Below are positions 33,991 to 41,810 of a stretch of 64,000 nt of DNA, in pieces. Origin of the DNA: Pseudophaeobacter sp965641885 (GTDB lineage: Bacteria > Pseudomonadota > Alphaproteobacteria > Rhodobacterales > Rhodobacteraceae). The stretch lies in contig OZ282574.1 of NCBI GenBank assembly GCA_965641885.1, positions 4,526,001-4,590,000 of the forward strand. The letters run 5' to 3'. The notes below the pieces were generated by a model. The model was not told where the DNA came from and did no database searches. It saw nothing but the letters and a program-made list of their open reading frames with translations. Position numbers and translations under genes: made by a program. Numbering within the stretch: position 1 is the stretch's first letter; every line of letters begins with the position of its first letter.

Positions 33991-35555
33991 TGTCAAAGGC
34001 AGGAAAGCTGAGCAACGCCAATTCGGTGTTCTCGAATGAACGCAGTATTCAGCAAATTACCAGTTGGTTGCTGGTGCCGGGTCCTGGTCTGGCCGCCTAC
34101 TATCTGACGGGCAATGCAAACTGGTATGTCTTTGCTGGTCTCAGCTTGGTTCTCGGCGTACTTGCCTACCTTGCCAAAGCGCTGCCGCCATCAACCAGAG
34201 ACTACCTGCTGAGCTTTTGCTTTGTCGCGCATTGTATCGTGTTGACATCGTCGTTGAGCGGCCATGCTTGGCAGCTTGATACACATATGTTGTTTTTTGC
34301 GGTTCTTGCGATCGTGTCGACCTTGGCGAACCCAAAGGCGCTGATCTTTGCGACAGTACTGGTTGCACTACACCATGTGTCCTTTAGCGTTTTGTTGCCA
34401 AACCTCGTGTACCCAAGTGGCGCGTTGGTCGAGAACCTCGAACGTACTGTTCTGCACGCGGTGATTGTCTTGCTCGAAGCTGGCGTTCTCCTGGTCAGCC
34501 TGCTCAAAAGCCTTGCTGCGGACACTGAACTCAAACGGCAGCAAGAAGCTGCACGTGCCCAGACCGCAGTTGCCGAAGCGGCACAGGCCGAGGCGACACA
34601 GAGCCAGCGTGATGCGGACTATGTGGTTACGACAGTTGGGACACATCTGACTGAAATGGCGCGCGGTCAACTCGACTGTGCAATCCATGAAGATTTCCCC
34701 GAGGTCTATGACGAGCTGCGCACGACTTTCAACACCACAGTAACCACGCTCAAAGAGACCATGGAGCAGGTTATGGAGGCCAGCGAGAGTATCGCCAATG
34801 GTGCCACAGAGATCAGTCAGGCCTCTGATGATCTTTCGCACCGGACAGAAAGCCAGGCGGCCACGCTGGAAGAGACTGCTGCAGCCCTGGAAGAAATGAC
34901 CGTCTCTGTGAAATCCGCAGCTGACGGGGCGCGCAATGTGGAAAGCACAATGGATGAGGCCCGTCTGGAAGCTGAAAACAGCGGCAAAATTGTCAGCAAC
35001 GCCGTGGCTGCGATGACGACGATTGAGGCCTCCTCGGATAAGATTGCACAGATCATTGGGGTGATCGACGACATCGCCTTCCAGACTAACCTGCTGGCGT
35101 TGAATGCAGGCGTGGAAGCGGCGCGGGCCGGCGAGTCCGGCAAAGGCTTTGCCGTTGTTGCCTCCGAGGTCAGAGGGCTGGCGCAGCGATCGGCGGATGC
35201 GGCAACTGAGATCAAGACTCTGATCACAGAAAGTTCCCGGCAGGTGGACCAGGGGGTCACCCTGGTTGGAGACGCTGGCAAATCCATTGACAGCATCGTC
35301 TTGCGGGTCAACCAGATCTCAAGGCTGATTTCGGACATTGCCAACGGCGCAAACGAGCAATCGACCGGTCTGGGTGAAATCAACTCAGGGGTCAGCCAGT
35401 TGGATAGTGTGACGCAGCAGAATGCGGCCATGGTCGAACAGGCAACGGCGGCGGGTCATCTGCTGCATGCGGACGCCACCAAACTGTCAGCTCTGATGGC
35501 GCGGTTCGAGCTTGCGAACCAGGCCGGACAAGACCGGCTGACTGCAGCCGCCTAA
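33978..35555 (+). CDS. Methyl-accepting chemotaxis protein with multi-helix membrane N terminus
   Basis: A 525-residue chemoreceptor. Residues 15-180 contain about six hydrophobic helices (GLAAYYLTGNANWYVFAGL, LLSFCFVAHCIVLTSSL, MLFFAVLAIVSTLANPKAL, LERTVLHAVIVLLEAGVLLV) with very short connecting loops, so no periplasmic ligand domain. A coiled linker/HAMP-like part follows (about 180-260), then the signalling hairpin with IDDIAFQTNLLALNAGVEAARAGESGKGFAVVASEVRGLAQRSADAA, the CheA/CheW contact tip. Stimulus unknown. An alternative ATG at 33990 would give a TAATG coupling. Terminator at 35582. Confidence 0.93.
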   Translation: MRNLMSKAGKLSNANSVFSNERSIQQITSWLLVPGPGLAAYYLTGNANWYVFAGLSLVLGVLAYLAKALPPSTRDYLLSFCFVAHCIVLTSSLSGHAWQLDTHMLFFAVLAIVSTLANPKALIFATVLVALHHVSFSVLLPNLVYPSGALVENLERTVLHAVIVLLEAGVLLVSLLKSLAADTELKRQQEAARAQTAVAEAAQAEATQSQRDADYVVTTVGTHLTEMARGQLDCAIHEDFPEVYDELRTTFNTTVTTLKETMEQVMEASESIANGATEISQASDDLSHRTESQAATLEETAAALEEMTVSVKSAADGARNVESTMDEARLEAENSGKIVSNAVAAMTTIEASSDKIAQIIGVIDDIAFQTNLLALNAGVEAARAGESGKGFAVVASEVRGLAQRSADAATEIKTLITESSRQVDQGVTLVGDAGKSIDSIVLRVNQISRLISDIANGANEQSTGLGEINSGVSQLDSVTQQNAAMVEQATAAGHLLHADATKLSALMARFELANQAGQDRLTAAA

Positions 35556-35581
35556 CAGGCAACGGCGCAAAACAGACCTAG

Positions 35582-35617
35582 TGGACACCCGGCATTTCAG
35601 CTGGGTGTCCATTTTTC
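35582..35617 (+). terminator. Rho-independent terminator of the chemoreceptor gene
   Basis: TGGACACCC (35582-35590) pairs with GGGTGTCCA (35603-35611), followed by TTTTTC. It lies 26 bp after the stop. Confidence 0.9.
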
Positions 35618-35740
35618 TATCTGCTGCCGGGCGTGGCCCTTGTACTGCTGCTCAGGTCTGACATCGAGGTCAGGCAGGACCATACAAGAAGAATCGCAAT
35701 AATCCTGGCGGCCCCATTCCACTAGCGGCCTCTCTAACCA

Positions 35741-35765
35741 CGAGATTTGACGCGAGAAATCTCGC
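35741..35765. promoter_or_regulatory. Inverted repeats upstream of coxC
   Basis: CGAGATTT (35741-35748) is the reverse complement of AAATCTCG (35757-35764), and GCGAGA-AA-TCTCGC (35752-35765) is a near-continuous palindrome overlapping the second arm. It lies 40-65 bp before the coxC start, a position suited to an operator. Confidence 0.45.
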
Positions 35766-35805
35766 AACGCTTGCGCCAAATTCCACAAGTGAGTAGTCAT
35801 CGTGC

Positions 35806-36933
35806 ATGGAGATACTGGACTACTCTCATAACACATTGCTGGTTGTTGCTTCGCTTCTTGTCGCGACAATGGCTGGGTTTACCGGCTTCTCTTTGACCAA
35901 AGGTCTGTCAGAGCGTAGCGTCGCGCATCGCAAGATCCTGATCGTTCTGGCGGCAGTTGCCCTGGGGGGCGGGATCTGGTCCATGCATTTTGTTGCCATG
36001 CTGGGCCTGCAACTGCCGATACTTTTCTATTATGATGCAGCCATCACGCTGGCCTCGGCCTTGATTGCCATTCTGGTGGTCGGAAGCGCCTTGCTGATCC
36101 TGCATTTTTGGAAACGAACCCGCGCGACGCTGACGCTTGCCGGGATGATCGTTGGGCTGGGTGTGTTGGCCATGCACTATCTGGGCATGTCGGCAATGGA
36201 GCTGTGTCAGCCGCTCTATTCCCCAACGGGCGTTGCTCTGGCCGCGGTGTCGTCCTGTGTGTTGAACATTGCCGCGTTTTCCATCGCCTATGGCCAGCGC
36301 ACGCAGCGCAATATTATTGTTGGCACCCTGTTTTTTGGCTGCGCTGTCTTTGCGGTTCATTTCATCGCCATCAGCGGAGCCGATTTTGTCGCCGTAGATG
36401 TGTTGAGCGAAGTGGGACCCCTCATCAGCAATGAGGTCATGGCGATTGGCGTGGTCCTCAGCAGTTTTGTTCTGTGCGGCGCATTTTTGTTGACGGCGGT
36501 GACCTTTCTGGTGCCAACGCAGCCACAGGCTGCTCAAGAAACCGTGCCCGAGCCCGAGCCGCAGGCGCCGCGCCCTGCAGTAGAGCCGGTGGTCGCTGTT
36601 GCCTCAAAGCAAATTCCCTACGAGCTTGAGGGGCGGACGTTTTTTCTCGATCCACAGGATGTGGCCGCGATCCGGGCAGAGGGGCACTATACGCATCTGT
36701 ATACGGCCACCGACAAACTGTTCTGCGCCTGGTCGATCACCGAGGCAGAAAAGCGGCTGAGCGCGGGGGTCTTTATCAAAGCACACCGCAGCTATTTGAT
36801 TAACCCGGCCTTTGTGACAGGATTCGAACGCCTCAAGGACAACGGGGTTTGCCACTTTGAGGTGGCCAGTCTGTCCAAGGTTCCGGTCAGCCGGTCTCGA
36901 TTGCGCAACATCCGTGAGGCACTTGGCGTCTGA
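35806..36933 (+). CDS. coxC: CoxC-like membrane regulator: MHYT sensor plus LytTR DNA-binding domain
   Basis: A 375-residue protein. The N-terminal ~235 residues are an MHYT membrane sensor with the repeated signatures WSMHFVAM, LAMHYLGM and AVHFIAIS in helices, proposed to bind metal (copper) and sense O2, CO or NO. A Pro/Glu-rich linker (about 240-265) leads to a LytTR domain (about 275-372: FFLDPQDVAAIRAEGHYTHLYT, FIKAHRSYLINPAFVTGFERL, VPVSRSRLRNIREAL). The same fusion occurs in CoxC and CoxH of the Oligotropha CO dehydrogenase cluster, and coxMSL begin 138 bp downstream. Predicted CO-responsive activator of the cox operon. No strong ribosome binding site at the chosen ATG. Confidence 0.88.
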   Translation: MEILDYSHNTLLVVASLLVATMAGFTGFSLTKGLSERSVAHRKILIVLAAVALGGGIWSMHFVAMLGLQLPILFYYDAAITLASALIAILVVGSALLILHFWKRTRATLTLAGMIVGLGVLAMHYLGMSAMELCQPLYSPTGVALAAVSSCVLNIAAFSIAYGQRTQRNIIVGTLFFGCAVFAVHFIAISGADFVAVDVLSEVGPLISNEVMAIGVVLSSFVLCGAFLLTAVTFLVPTQPQAAQETVPEPEPQAPRPAVEPVVAVASKQIPYELEGRTFFLDPQDVAAIRAEGHYTHLYTATDKLFCAWSITEAEKRLSAGVFIKAHRSYLINPAFVTGFERLKDNGVCHFEVASLSKVPVSRSRLRNIREALGV

Positions 36934-36939
36934 GCGACG

Positions 36940-36972
36940 CGCATTCCGTGCACTCAGTTTCGCATTTCGTGC
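36940..36972 (+). promoter_or_regulatory. Two 12-bp direct repeats, candidate LytTR (CoxC) binding site
   Basis: CGCATTCCGTGC (36940-36951) and CGCATTTCGTGC (36961-36972) are 11 of 12 identical with start-to-start spacing of exactly 21 bp, about two helical turns. LytTR domains bind pairs of ~9-bp direct repeats at this spacing upstream of a promoter. The site lies 7 bp after coxC and 100 bp before coxM, so a role in cox operon activation is likely. Confidence 0.6.
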
Positions 36973-37071
36973 GTAAACTCTCTCTTTTCAGTTAAAAACA
37001 GATGCGACGGCACCGCGCCGCGACGCAGGTTCCTCCAAGCCAGATGAATTGCACGTCAGGGAGGACCAGCA

Positions 37072-37926
37072 ATGATACCAGCGGCGTTCGATTATTATCG
37101 ACCCAAAACCATGACCGAGGTCATAGCCATATTGCAGGAGCACGGCGATGATGCCCGTGTGATGGCAGGTGGCCACAGTCTGATCCCCATGATGAAGCTT
37201 CGGATGGCCGAAGTTCCGCATCTCATTGACCTTCAGGATATCGCCGATTTGGCGGATATCGCGATCGAAGGGCAAAAGATCACGCTGGGTGCCATGGTGA
37301 CACAGCACGCGCTGATCAACCACACAGACCTCGGCTCTGCCGCACCAATCCTGCGTGAGGCCTCTTTGCAGATTGCTGATCCGCAGGTGCGCTACATGGG
37401 GACGATTGGCGGCAATGTCGCCAATGGCGATCCCGGCAACGATATGCCCGGCGTGATGCAGTGCCTGGATGCCCAGATCAATCTGGTTGGACCCGATGGC
37501 AGTCGCAGTGTTGCGGCGCGCGACTACTATGAAGCGGCCTATATGACGGATCGCGAGGATGACGAGGTTTTGGTTTCGATCAGTTTCCAGGCCCCGACCG
37601 GCGGCTACGCCTATGAAAAGCAAAAGCGCAAAATTGGCGACTACGCCACGGCGGCCGCCGCTGTGCTGATTTCAAAATCAGACGGCAAGGTCGCCTCCGC
37701 CTCGATTGCCATGACCAACCTGAGCGACGTGCCAGTCTGGTCCAAAGAGGCAGGTGCTGCCCTGGTTGGGACAGCCTGTGATGCGGCGGCGCTGGGTGCT
37801 GCCGTTGAGGCAATGTTGGGCGATATTGACCCTTCAGAAGACAACCGCGGCCCGGTCGCGTTTAAGCGCCACGTGGCTGGCGTCATCCTGAAGCGCGCGA
37901 TTTCACGCGCCTGGGACCGGGCATAG
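37072..37926 (+). CDS. coxM: Aerobic CO dehydrogenase, medium (FAD) subunit
   Basis: A 284-residue flavoprotein subunit of Mo/Cu CO dehydrogenase; it passes electrons from the FeS subunit to the quinone or terminal acceptor. FAD-binding motifs are AGGHSLIP (32-39) and TIGGNVANGDPGND (111-124), both of which are typical of CODH medium subunits. Length matches known CoxM. GGGAGG lies just upstream of ATG 37072. First structural gene of coxMSLDEF, 13 bp before coxS. Confidence 0.96.
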   Translation: MIPAAFDYYRPKTMTEVIAILQEHGDDARVMAGGHSLIPMMKLRMAEVPHLIDLQDIADLADIAIEGQKITLGAMVTQHALINHTDLGSAAPILREASLQIADPQVRYMGTIGGNVANGDPGNDMPGVMQCLDAQINLVGPDGSRSVAARDYYEAAYMTDREDDEVLVSISFQAPTGGYAYEKQKRKIGDYATAAAAVLISKSDGKVASASIAMTNLSDVPVWSKEAGAALVGTACDAAALGAAVEAMLGDIDPSEDNRGPVAFKRHVAGVILKRAISRAWDRA

Positions 37927-37939
37927 GGGAGCGAGAAAC

Positions 37940-38434
37940 ATGTCAGACAAAATGCATATCAAACTGAAGGTCAACGGCGAAGACAAAGAGTTTCTGGCCG
38001 AACCCCGCGAGCTGCTGATCTTTGCGCTGCGCGAAAAACTGAACATCACCGGCCCGCATGTGGGCTGTGAGACCTCGCATTGCGGCGCCTGCACGGTGAC
38101 CATCGACGGCAAATCGGTGAAATCCTGCACCATGTTTGTCGGTCAGGCCAACGGCTCCGAGATCACCACGATTGAGGGCATTGGCGAGCCTGACGCGCTG
38201 CATGTGCTGCAAGAGAGCTTTCGCGAGCACCACGGGCTGCAGTGCGGTTTTTGCACGCCGGGGATGATCACCCGCGCCACCAAGCTGCTGGAAGAAAATC
38301 CGACTCCGACCGAGGAAGAGGTGCGCTTTGGCATGGCAGGCAATATCTGCCGCTGCACCGGCTATCAGAACATCGTGAAATCTATCCTCGCTGCGGCAAG
38401 TGAGTTGAATGCAGCCAAGGAGGCCGCACAATGA
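37940..38434 (+). CDS. coxS: Aerobic CO dehydrogenase, small [2Fe-2S] subunit
   Basis: A 164-residue two-cluster FeS protein. The plant-type [2Fe-2S] domain has Cys43, 48, 51 and 63 (GCETSHCGAC; KSC) and the helical domain has Cys102, 105, 137 and 139 (QCGFCTPGM; ICRCTGYQNIV). It carries electrons from the Mo/Cu centre of CoxL to the FAD of CoxM. Its TGA overlaps the coxL ATG (ATGA, 38431-38434), giving coupled translation. Confidence 0.97.
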   Translation: MSDKMHIKLKVNGEDKEFLAEPRELLIFALREKLNITGPHVGCETSHCGACTVTIDGKSVKSCTMFVGQANGSEITTIEGIGEPDALHVLQESFREHHGLQCGFCTPGMITRATKLLEENPTPTEEEVRFGMAGNICRCTGYQNIVKSILAAASELNAAKEAAQ

Positions 38435-40848
38435 ACGACCTAACTCCAGATCGCGAGGAACGCTCCGCCAATCTCAAGGGCCTGGGCTGTTCGCGCAAGC
38501 GTGTCGAAGATGCGCGCTTTACCCAGGGCAAGGGCAACTATGTCGATGACATCAAGCTGCCCGATATGCTGCACGGTGATTTTGTGCGTTCTCCCTACGC
38601 CCACGCGCGGGTTATCTCGGTCAACAAAGAGGCCGCTCTGGCGCTGCCCGGTGTTGTTGCCGTTCTGACCGCAGAAGATCTTGCGCCACTTAACCTGCAC
38701 TGGATGCCCACTCTGGCGGGCGACAAACAGATGGTTCTGGCCGATGGCAAGGTGTTGTTTCAGGGCCAGGAAGTGGCCTTTGTGGTTGCCTCTGACCGCT
38801 ATGTCGCAGCCGACGCGGTAGAGCTGATCGAGGTGGAATACGAAGAGCTGCCGGTCATCACTGATCCGTTTGAATCGCTGAAATCCGATGTGGTTCTGCG
38901 CGAAGATCTTGCCGGACAGACCGAAGGCGCTCACGGGCCGCGCAAGCACCACAATCATATTTTCACCTGGGAGCAGGGCGACGAGGAAGGCACCAATCAG
39001 GTGGTTGATAACGCCGATGTGGTTGCAACCGAGTCGATGTATTACCACCGCACCCACCCTTGCCCGCTTGAGACCTGCGGCTCTGTGGCGTCGATGGATA
39101 AGGTGAATGGCAAGCTGACGCTCTGGGGTACCTTTCAGGCGCCGCATGTGGTGCGCACTGTGGCCTCGCTGCTGTCGGGGATCGAAGAGCATAACATCCG
39201 TGTGGTCTCGCCCGATATTGGCGGCGGCTTTGGCAATAAGGTTGGGGTTTATCCCGGCTATGTCTGCTCTATCGTGGCCTCCATCGTGACCGGTAAGCCG
39301 GTTAAATGGGTCGAGGACCGGATGGAAAACCTGATGTCGACGGCCTTTGCCCGCGACTATCACATGACCGGCAAGATCGCGGCCACCAAAGAGGGTAAAA
39401 TCACTGGTCTGCATTGTCATGTGACGGCGGACCACGGTGGCTTTGACGCCTGTGCCGACCCGACCAAGTTCCCCGCAGGTTTCATGAATATCTGCACCGG
39501 ATCCTATGACATCCCGGTGGCCTATCTGGCCGTCGATGGCGTCTACACCAACAAGGCTCCGGGTGGTGTGTCCTATCGCTGTTCCTTCCGCGTCACCGAG
39601 GCGGTCTATTTCATTGAGCGCATGATCGAGGTGCTGGCGATAGAGTTGAACATGGACGCAGCCGAGCTGCGCCGGATTAACTTTATCAAGAAAGAGCAGT
39701 TCCCCTACACGGCCGCATTGGGCTGGGAATATGACAGCGGCGACTATCACACTGCCTGGGACAAGGCGCTGAAGACAGTCGACTACGAAGGCTTGCGCGC
39801 AGAGCAGGCCGAACGGGTCGAGGCCTTTAAGCGCGGCGAAACCCGCACTCTGATGGGCGTTGGTCTCAGCTTTTTCACTGAAATCGTCGGCGCGGGGCCG
39901 GTCAAGAACTGTGATATCCTCGGCATGGGGATGTTCGACAGCTGCGAGATCCGCATACACCCGACCGGGTCCGCGATTGCGCGTCTGGGGACCATCAGTC
40001 AGGGGCAGGGCCACGCGACAACCTTTGCTCAGATTCTGGCCAGTGAGATCGGCATCTCTGCCGACAGCATCACTATTGAGGAAGGCGACACAGATACCGC
40101 GCCCTATGGGCTTGGCACCTATGGGTCGCGCTCAACGCCGGTTGCAGGCGCCGCCACCGCGATGGCAGGGCGCAAGATCCGCGCCAAGGCACAGATGATC
40201 GCGGCCTATCTGCTTGAGGTTCACGACAACGACGTGGAGTTCGACATCGACCGCTTTGTGGTCAAGGGCGCGCCAGAGCGGTTCAAGACGATGAAAGAGA
40301 TCGCCTATGCCGCCTATAATCAGGCCATTCCCGGGCTTGAGCCAGGTCTGGAGGCGGTCAGCTATTATGACCCGCCCAATATGACCTATCCCTTTGGTGC
40401 CTATGTCTGTGTGATGGATATCGACGTCGATACCGGGGTTCCGGAAATCCGCCGCTTTTATGCGCTGGATGACTGCGGCACCCGTATCAACCCGATGATC
40501 ATCGAGGGACAGGTACATGGCGGCCTGACCGAGGCTCTCGCCGTCGCGCTGGGCCAGGAGATTGCCTATGATGACATGGGCAACGTCAAGACCGGCACGC
40601 TGATGGACTTCTTCCTGCCCACCGCCTGGGAGGTGCCCAACTACGAGACGGACTTTACCGTGACCCCCAGCCCGCATCACCCAATCGGTGCCAAAGGGGT
40701 TGGCGAAAGCCCGCATGTTGGGGGCGTGCCGTGCTTTTCAAACGCCGTACAGGATGCCTTCCGCGCCTTTGGCCTGCGCCATACCAACATGCCCCATGAC
40801 CATTGGCGCATCTGGCAAACAGCCAACAGCCTGGGCCTGCACGACTAA
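38431..40848 (+). CDS. coxL: Aerobic CO dehydrogenase, large (molybdenum/copper) subunit, form I
   Basis: An 805-residue Mo-hydroxylase large subunit that oxidises CO to CO2 at a [CuSMoO2] centre with molybdopterin cytosine dinucleotide. The active-site loop reads GGVSYRCSFRV, with the copper-ligating Cys384; form I CODH has AYxCSFR, whereas form II has AYRGAGR, so this is form I with Ser in place of the first Ala. The general base Glu759 lies in GAKGVGESPHVGG. The molybdopterin-binding segments (PDIGGGFGNKVGVYPGY, GQGHATTFAQI) are intact. Length is normal. A hairpin separates it from coxD. Confidence 0.97.
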   Translation: MNDLTPDREERSANLKGLGCSRKRVEDARFTQGKGNYVDDIKLPDMLHGDFVRSPYAHARVISVNKEAALALPGVVAVLTAEDLAPLNLHWMPTLAGDKQMVLADGKVLFQGQEVAFVVASDRYVAADAVELIEVEYEELPVITDPFESLKSDVVLREDLAGQTEGAHGPRKHHNHIFTWEQGDEEGTNQVVDNADVVATESMYYHRTHPCPLETCGSVASMDKVNGKLTLWGTFQAPHVVRTVASLLSGIEEHNIRVVSPDIGGGFGNKVGVYPGYVCSIVASIVTGKPVKWVEDRMENLMSTAFARDYHMTGKIAATKEGKITGLHCHVTADHGGFDACADPTKFPAGFMNICTGSYDIPVAYLAVDGVYTNKAPGGVSYRCSFRVTEAVYFIERMIEVLAIELNMDAAELRRINFIKKEQFPYTAALGWEYDSGDYHTAWDKALKTVDYEGLRAEQAERVEAFKRGETRTLMGVGLSFFTEIVGAGPVKNCDILGMGMFDSCEIRIHPTGSAIARLGTISQGQGHATTFAQILASEIGISADSITIEEGDTDTAPYGLGTYGSRSTPVAGAATAMAGRKIRAKAQMIAAYLLEVHDNDVEFDIDRFVVKGAPERFKTMKEIAYAAYNQAIPGLEPGLEAVSYYDPPNMTYPFGAYVCVMDIDVDTGVPEIRRFYALDDCGTRINPMIIEGQVHGGLTEALAVALGQEIAYDDMGNVKTGTLMDFFLPTAWEVPNYETDFTVTPSPHHPIGAKGVGESPHVGGVPCFSNAVQDAFRAFGLRHTNMPHDHWRIWQTANSLGLHD

Positions 40849-40857
40849 GTGAAACGG

Positions 40858-40927
40858 GGTGACCCTCCGATTATTCGGGGGTCACCTCCTCACAGTATGA
40901 GCCCACTGTACGCGCTCACAGTACGAG
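40858..40927 (+). promoter_or_regulatory. Hairpin and direct repeats in the coxL-coxD spacer
   Basis: GGTGACCC (40858-40865) pairs perfectly with GGGTCACC (40879-40886), with a further CCG/CGG pairing inside. There is no T run, so it is more likely an mRNA 3' stabiliser or processing site. CTCACAGTATGAG (40889-40901) recurs as CTCACAGTACGAG (40915-40927, period 26); the second copy runs into the coxD ribosome binding site GAGGA. Confidence 0.6.
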
Positions 40928-40934
40928 GAAAATC

Positions 40935-41810
40935 ATGACCTGGAGAGCACTTCAATCCGCCATGGCGGAGCAGGGCTATATTGCCGATGACGATCTGGCG
41001 ATGGCCGTGCATCTGGCGCTGGCTCTTGGACGGCCTTTGCTGCTTGAGGGGGCTGCCGGTGTGGGAAAAACCGAGGTGGCCCGCGTGCTGAGCCAGCTGC
41101 GCGAGACGGAACTGATCCGGCTGCAGTGCTACGAGGGGCTGGATGCGGCGCAGGCCATTTATGAATGGAACTACCAGCGCCAGCTATTGTCGATCCGGGC
41201 GGCTTCTGAAGATGGCGAAACCGGCCGCAGCGTCGAAGCGCGCATTTTCTCCGAGGAATTCCTGCTGCAACGTCCCTTGCTGAAATCAATCCGGCAAGAA
41301 ACCCCGCCGGTTCTGCTGATCGACGAGATCGACCGCGCCGATGAGGAGTTCGAGGCCTATCTGCTGGAAATCCTGTCGGATTTTCAGATCACAATTCCCG
41401 AACTGGGCACCATCACCGCCACCACACGGCCCATCGTTATCCTGACAGCCAACGGCACCCGCGATCTGAGCGACGCATTGCGGCGGCGTTGTTTGTACGC
41501 CTATGTGGCCTACCCAGAGCGCGCCACTGAACTGGCCATTCTCAAATCGCGCTGTGGCGACATCGAGGCGCAACTGGCAGGGCAGATTGTTGGGTTTGTG
41601 CAGTCCTTGCGCAAAGAGGATCTGGAGAAAAAACCAGGCATTGCCGAGATGCTGGATTTTGCAGCCGCCCTGATGGGGCTCGGCATTGCCGATTTGACGC
41701 AGGATCCTGTGGTGCTGCAGGCTAGCCTTGCCACCCTGCTGAAAACCGAGAGCGATCGCTTCAATATCACCACTGAGGTGGCGCAGCGTCTTGCAGGCAA
41801 GGCGGCATGA
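40935..41810 (+). CDS. coxD: CoxD, MoxR-type AAA+ ATPase for CODH maturation
   Basis: A 291-residue AAA+ ATPase: Walker A GAAGVGKT (39-46), Walker B VLLIDEID (126-133), sensor-1 region PIVILTANGTRDL and arginine finger region DALRRRC. CoxD of Oligotropha is a MoxR-type ATPase that, with CoxE and CoxF, installs sulfur and copper in the Mo centre of CoxL. Position directly before coxE, a VWA protein, is the normal MoxR-VWA pairing. The GAGGA ribosome binding site lies 5 nt before ATG 40935. It overlaps coxE by ATGA. Confidence 0.93.
   Translation: MTWRALQSAMAEQGYIADDDLAMAVHLALALGRPLLLEGAAGVGKTEVARVLSQLRETELIRLQCYEGLDAAQAIYEWNYQRQLLSIRAASEDGETGRSVEARIFSEEFLLQRPLLKSIRQETPPVLLIDEIDRADEEFEAYLLEILSDFQITIPELGTITATTRPIVILTANGTRDLSDALRRRCLYAYVAYPERATELAILKSRCGDIEAQLAGQIVGFVQSLRKEDLEKKPGIAEMLDFAAALMGLGIADLTQDPVVLQASLATLLKTESDRFNITTEVAQRLAGKAA

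Noticed and set aside
38440..40014. A 524-codon open frame antisense to coxL
   Set aside because: It is the mirror of a confirmed form I CoxL. It has a composition typical of the reverse frame of GC-rich genes and no domain or ribosome binding site support.
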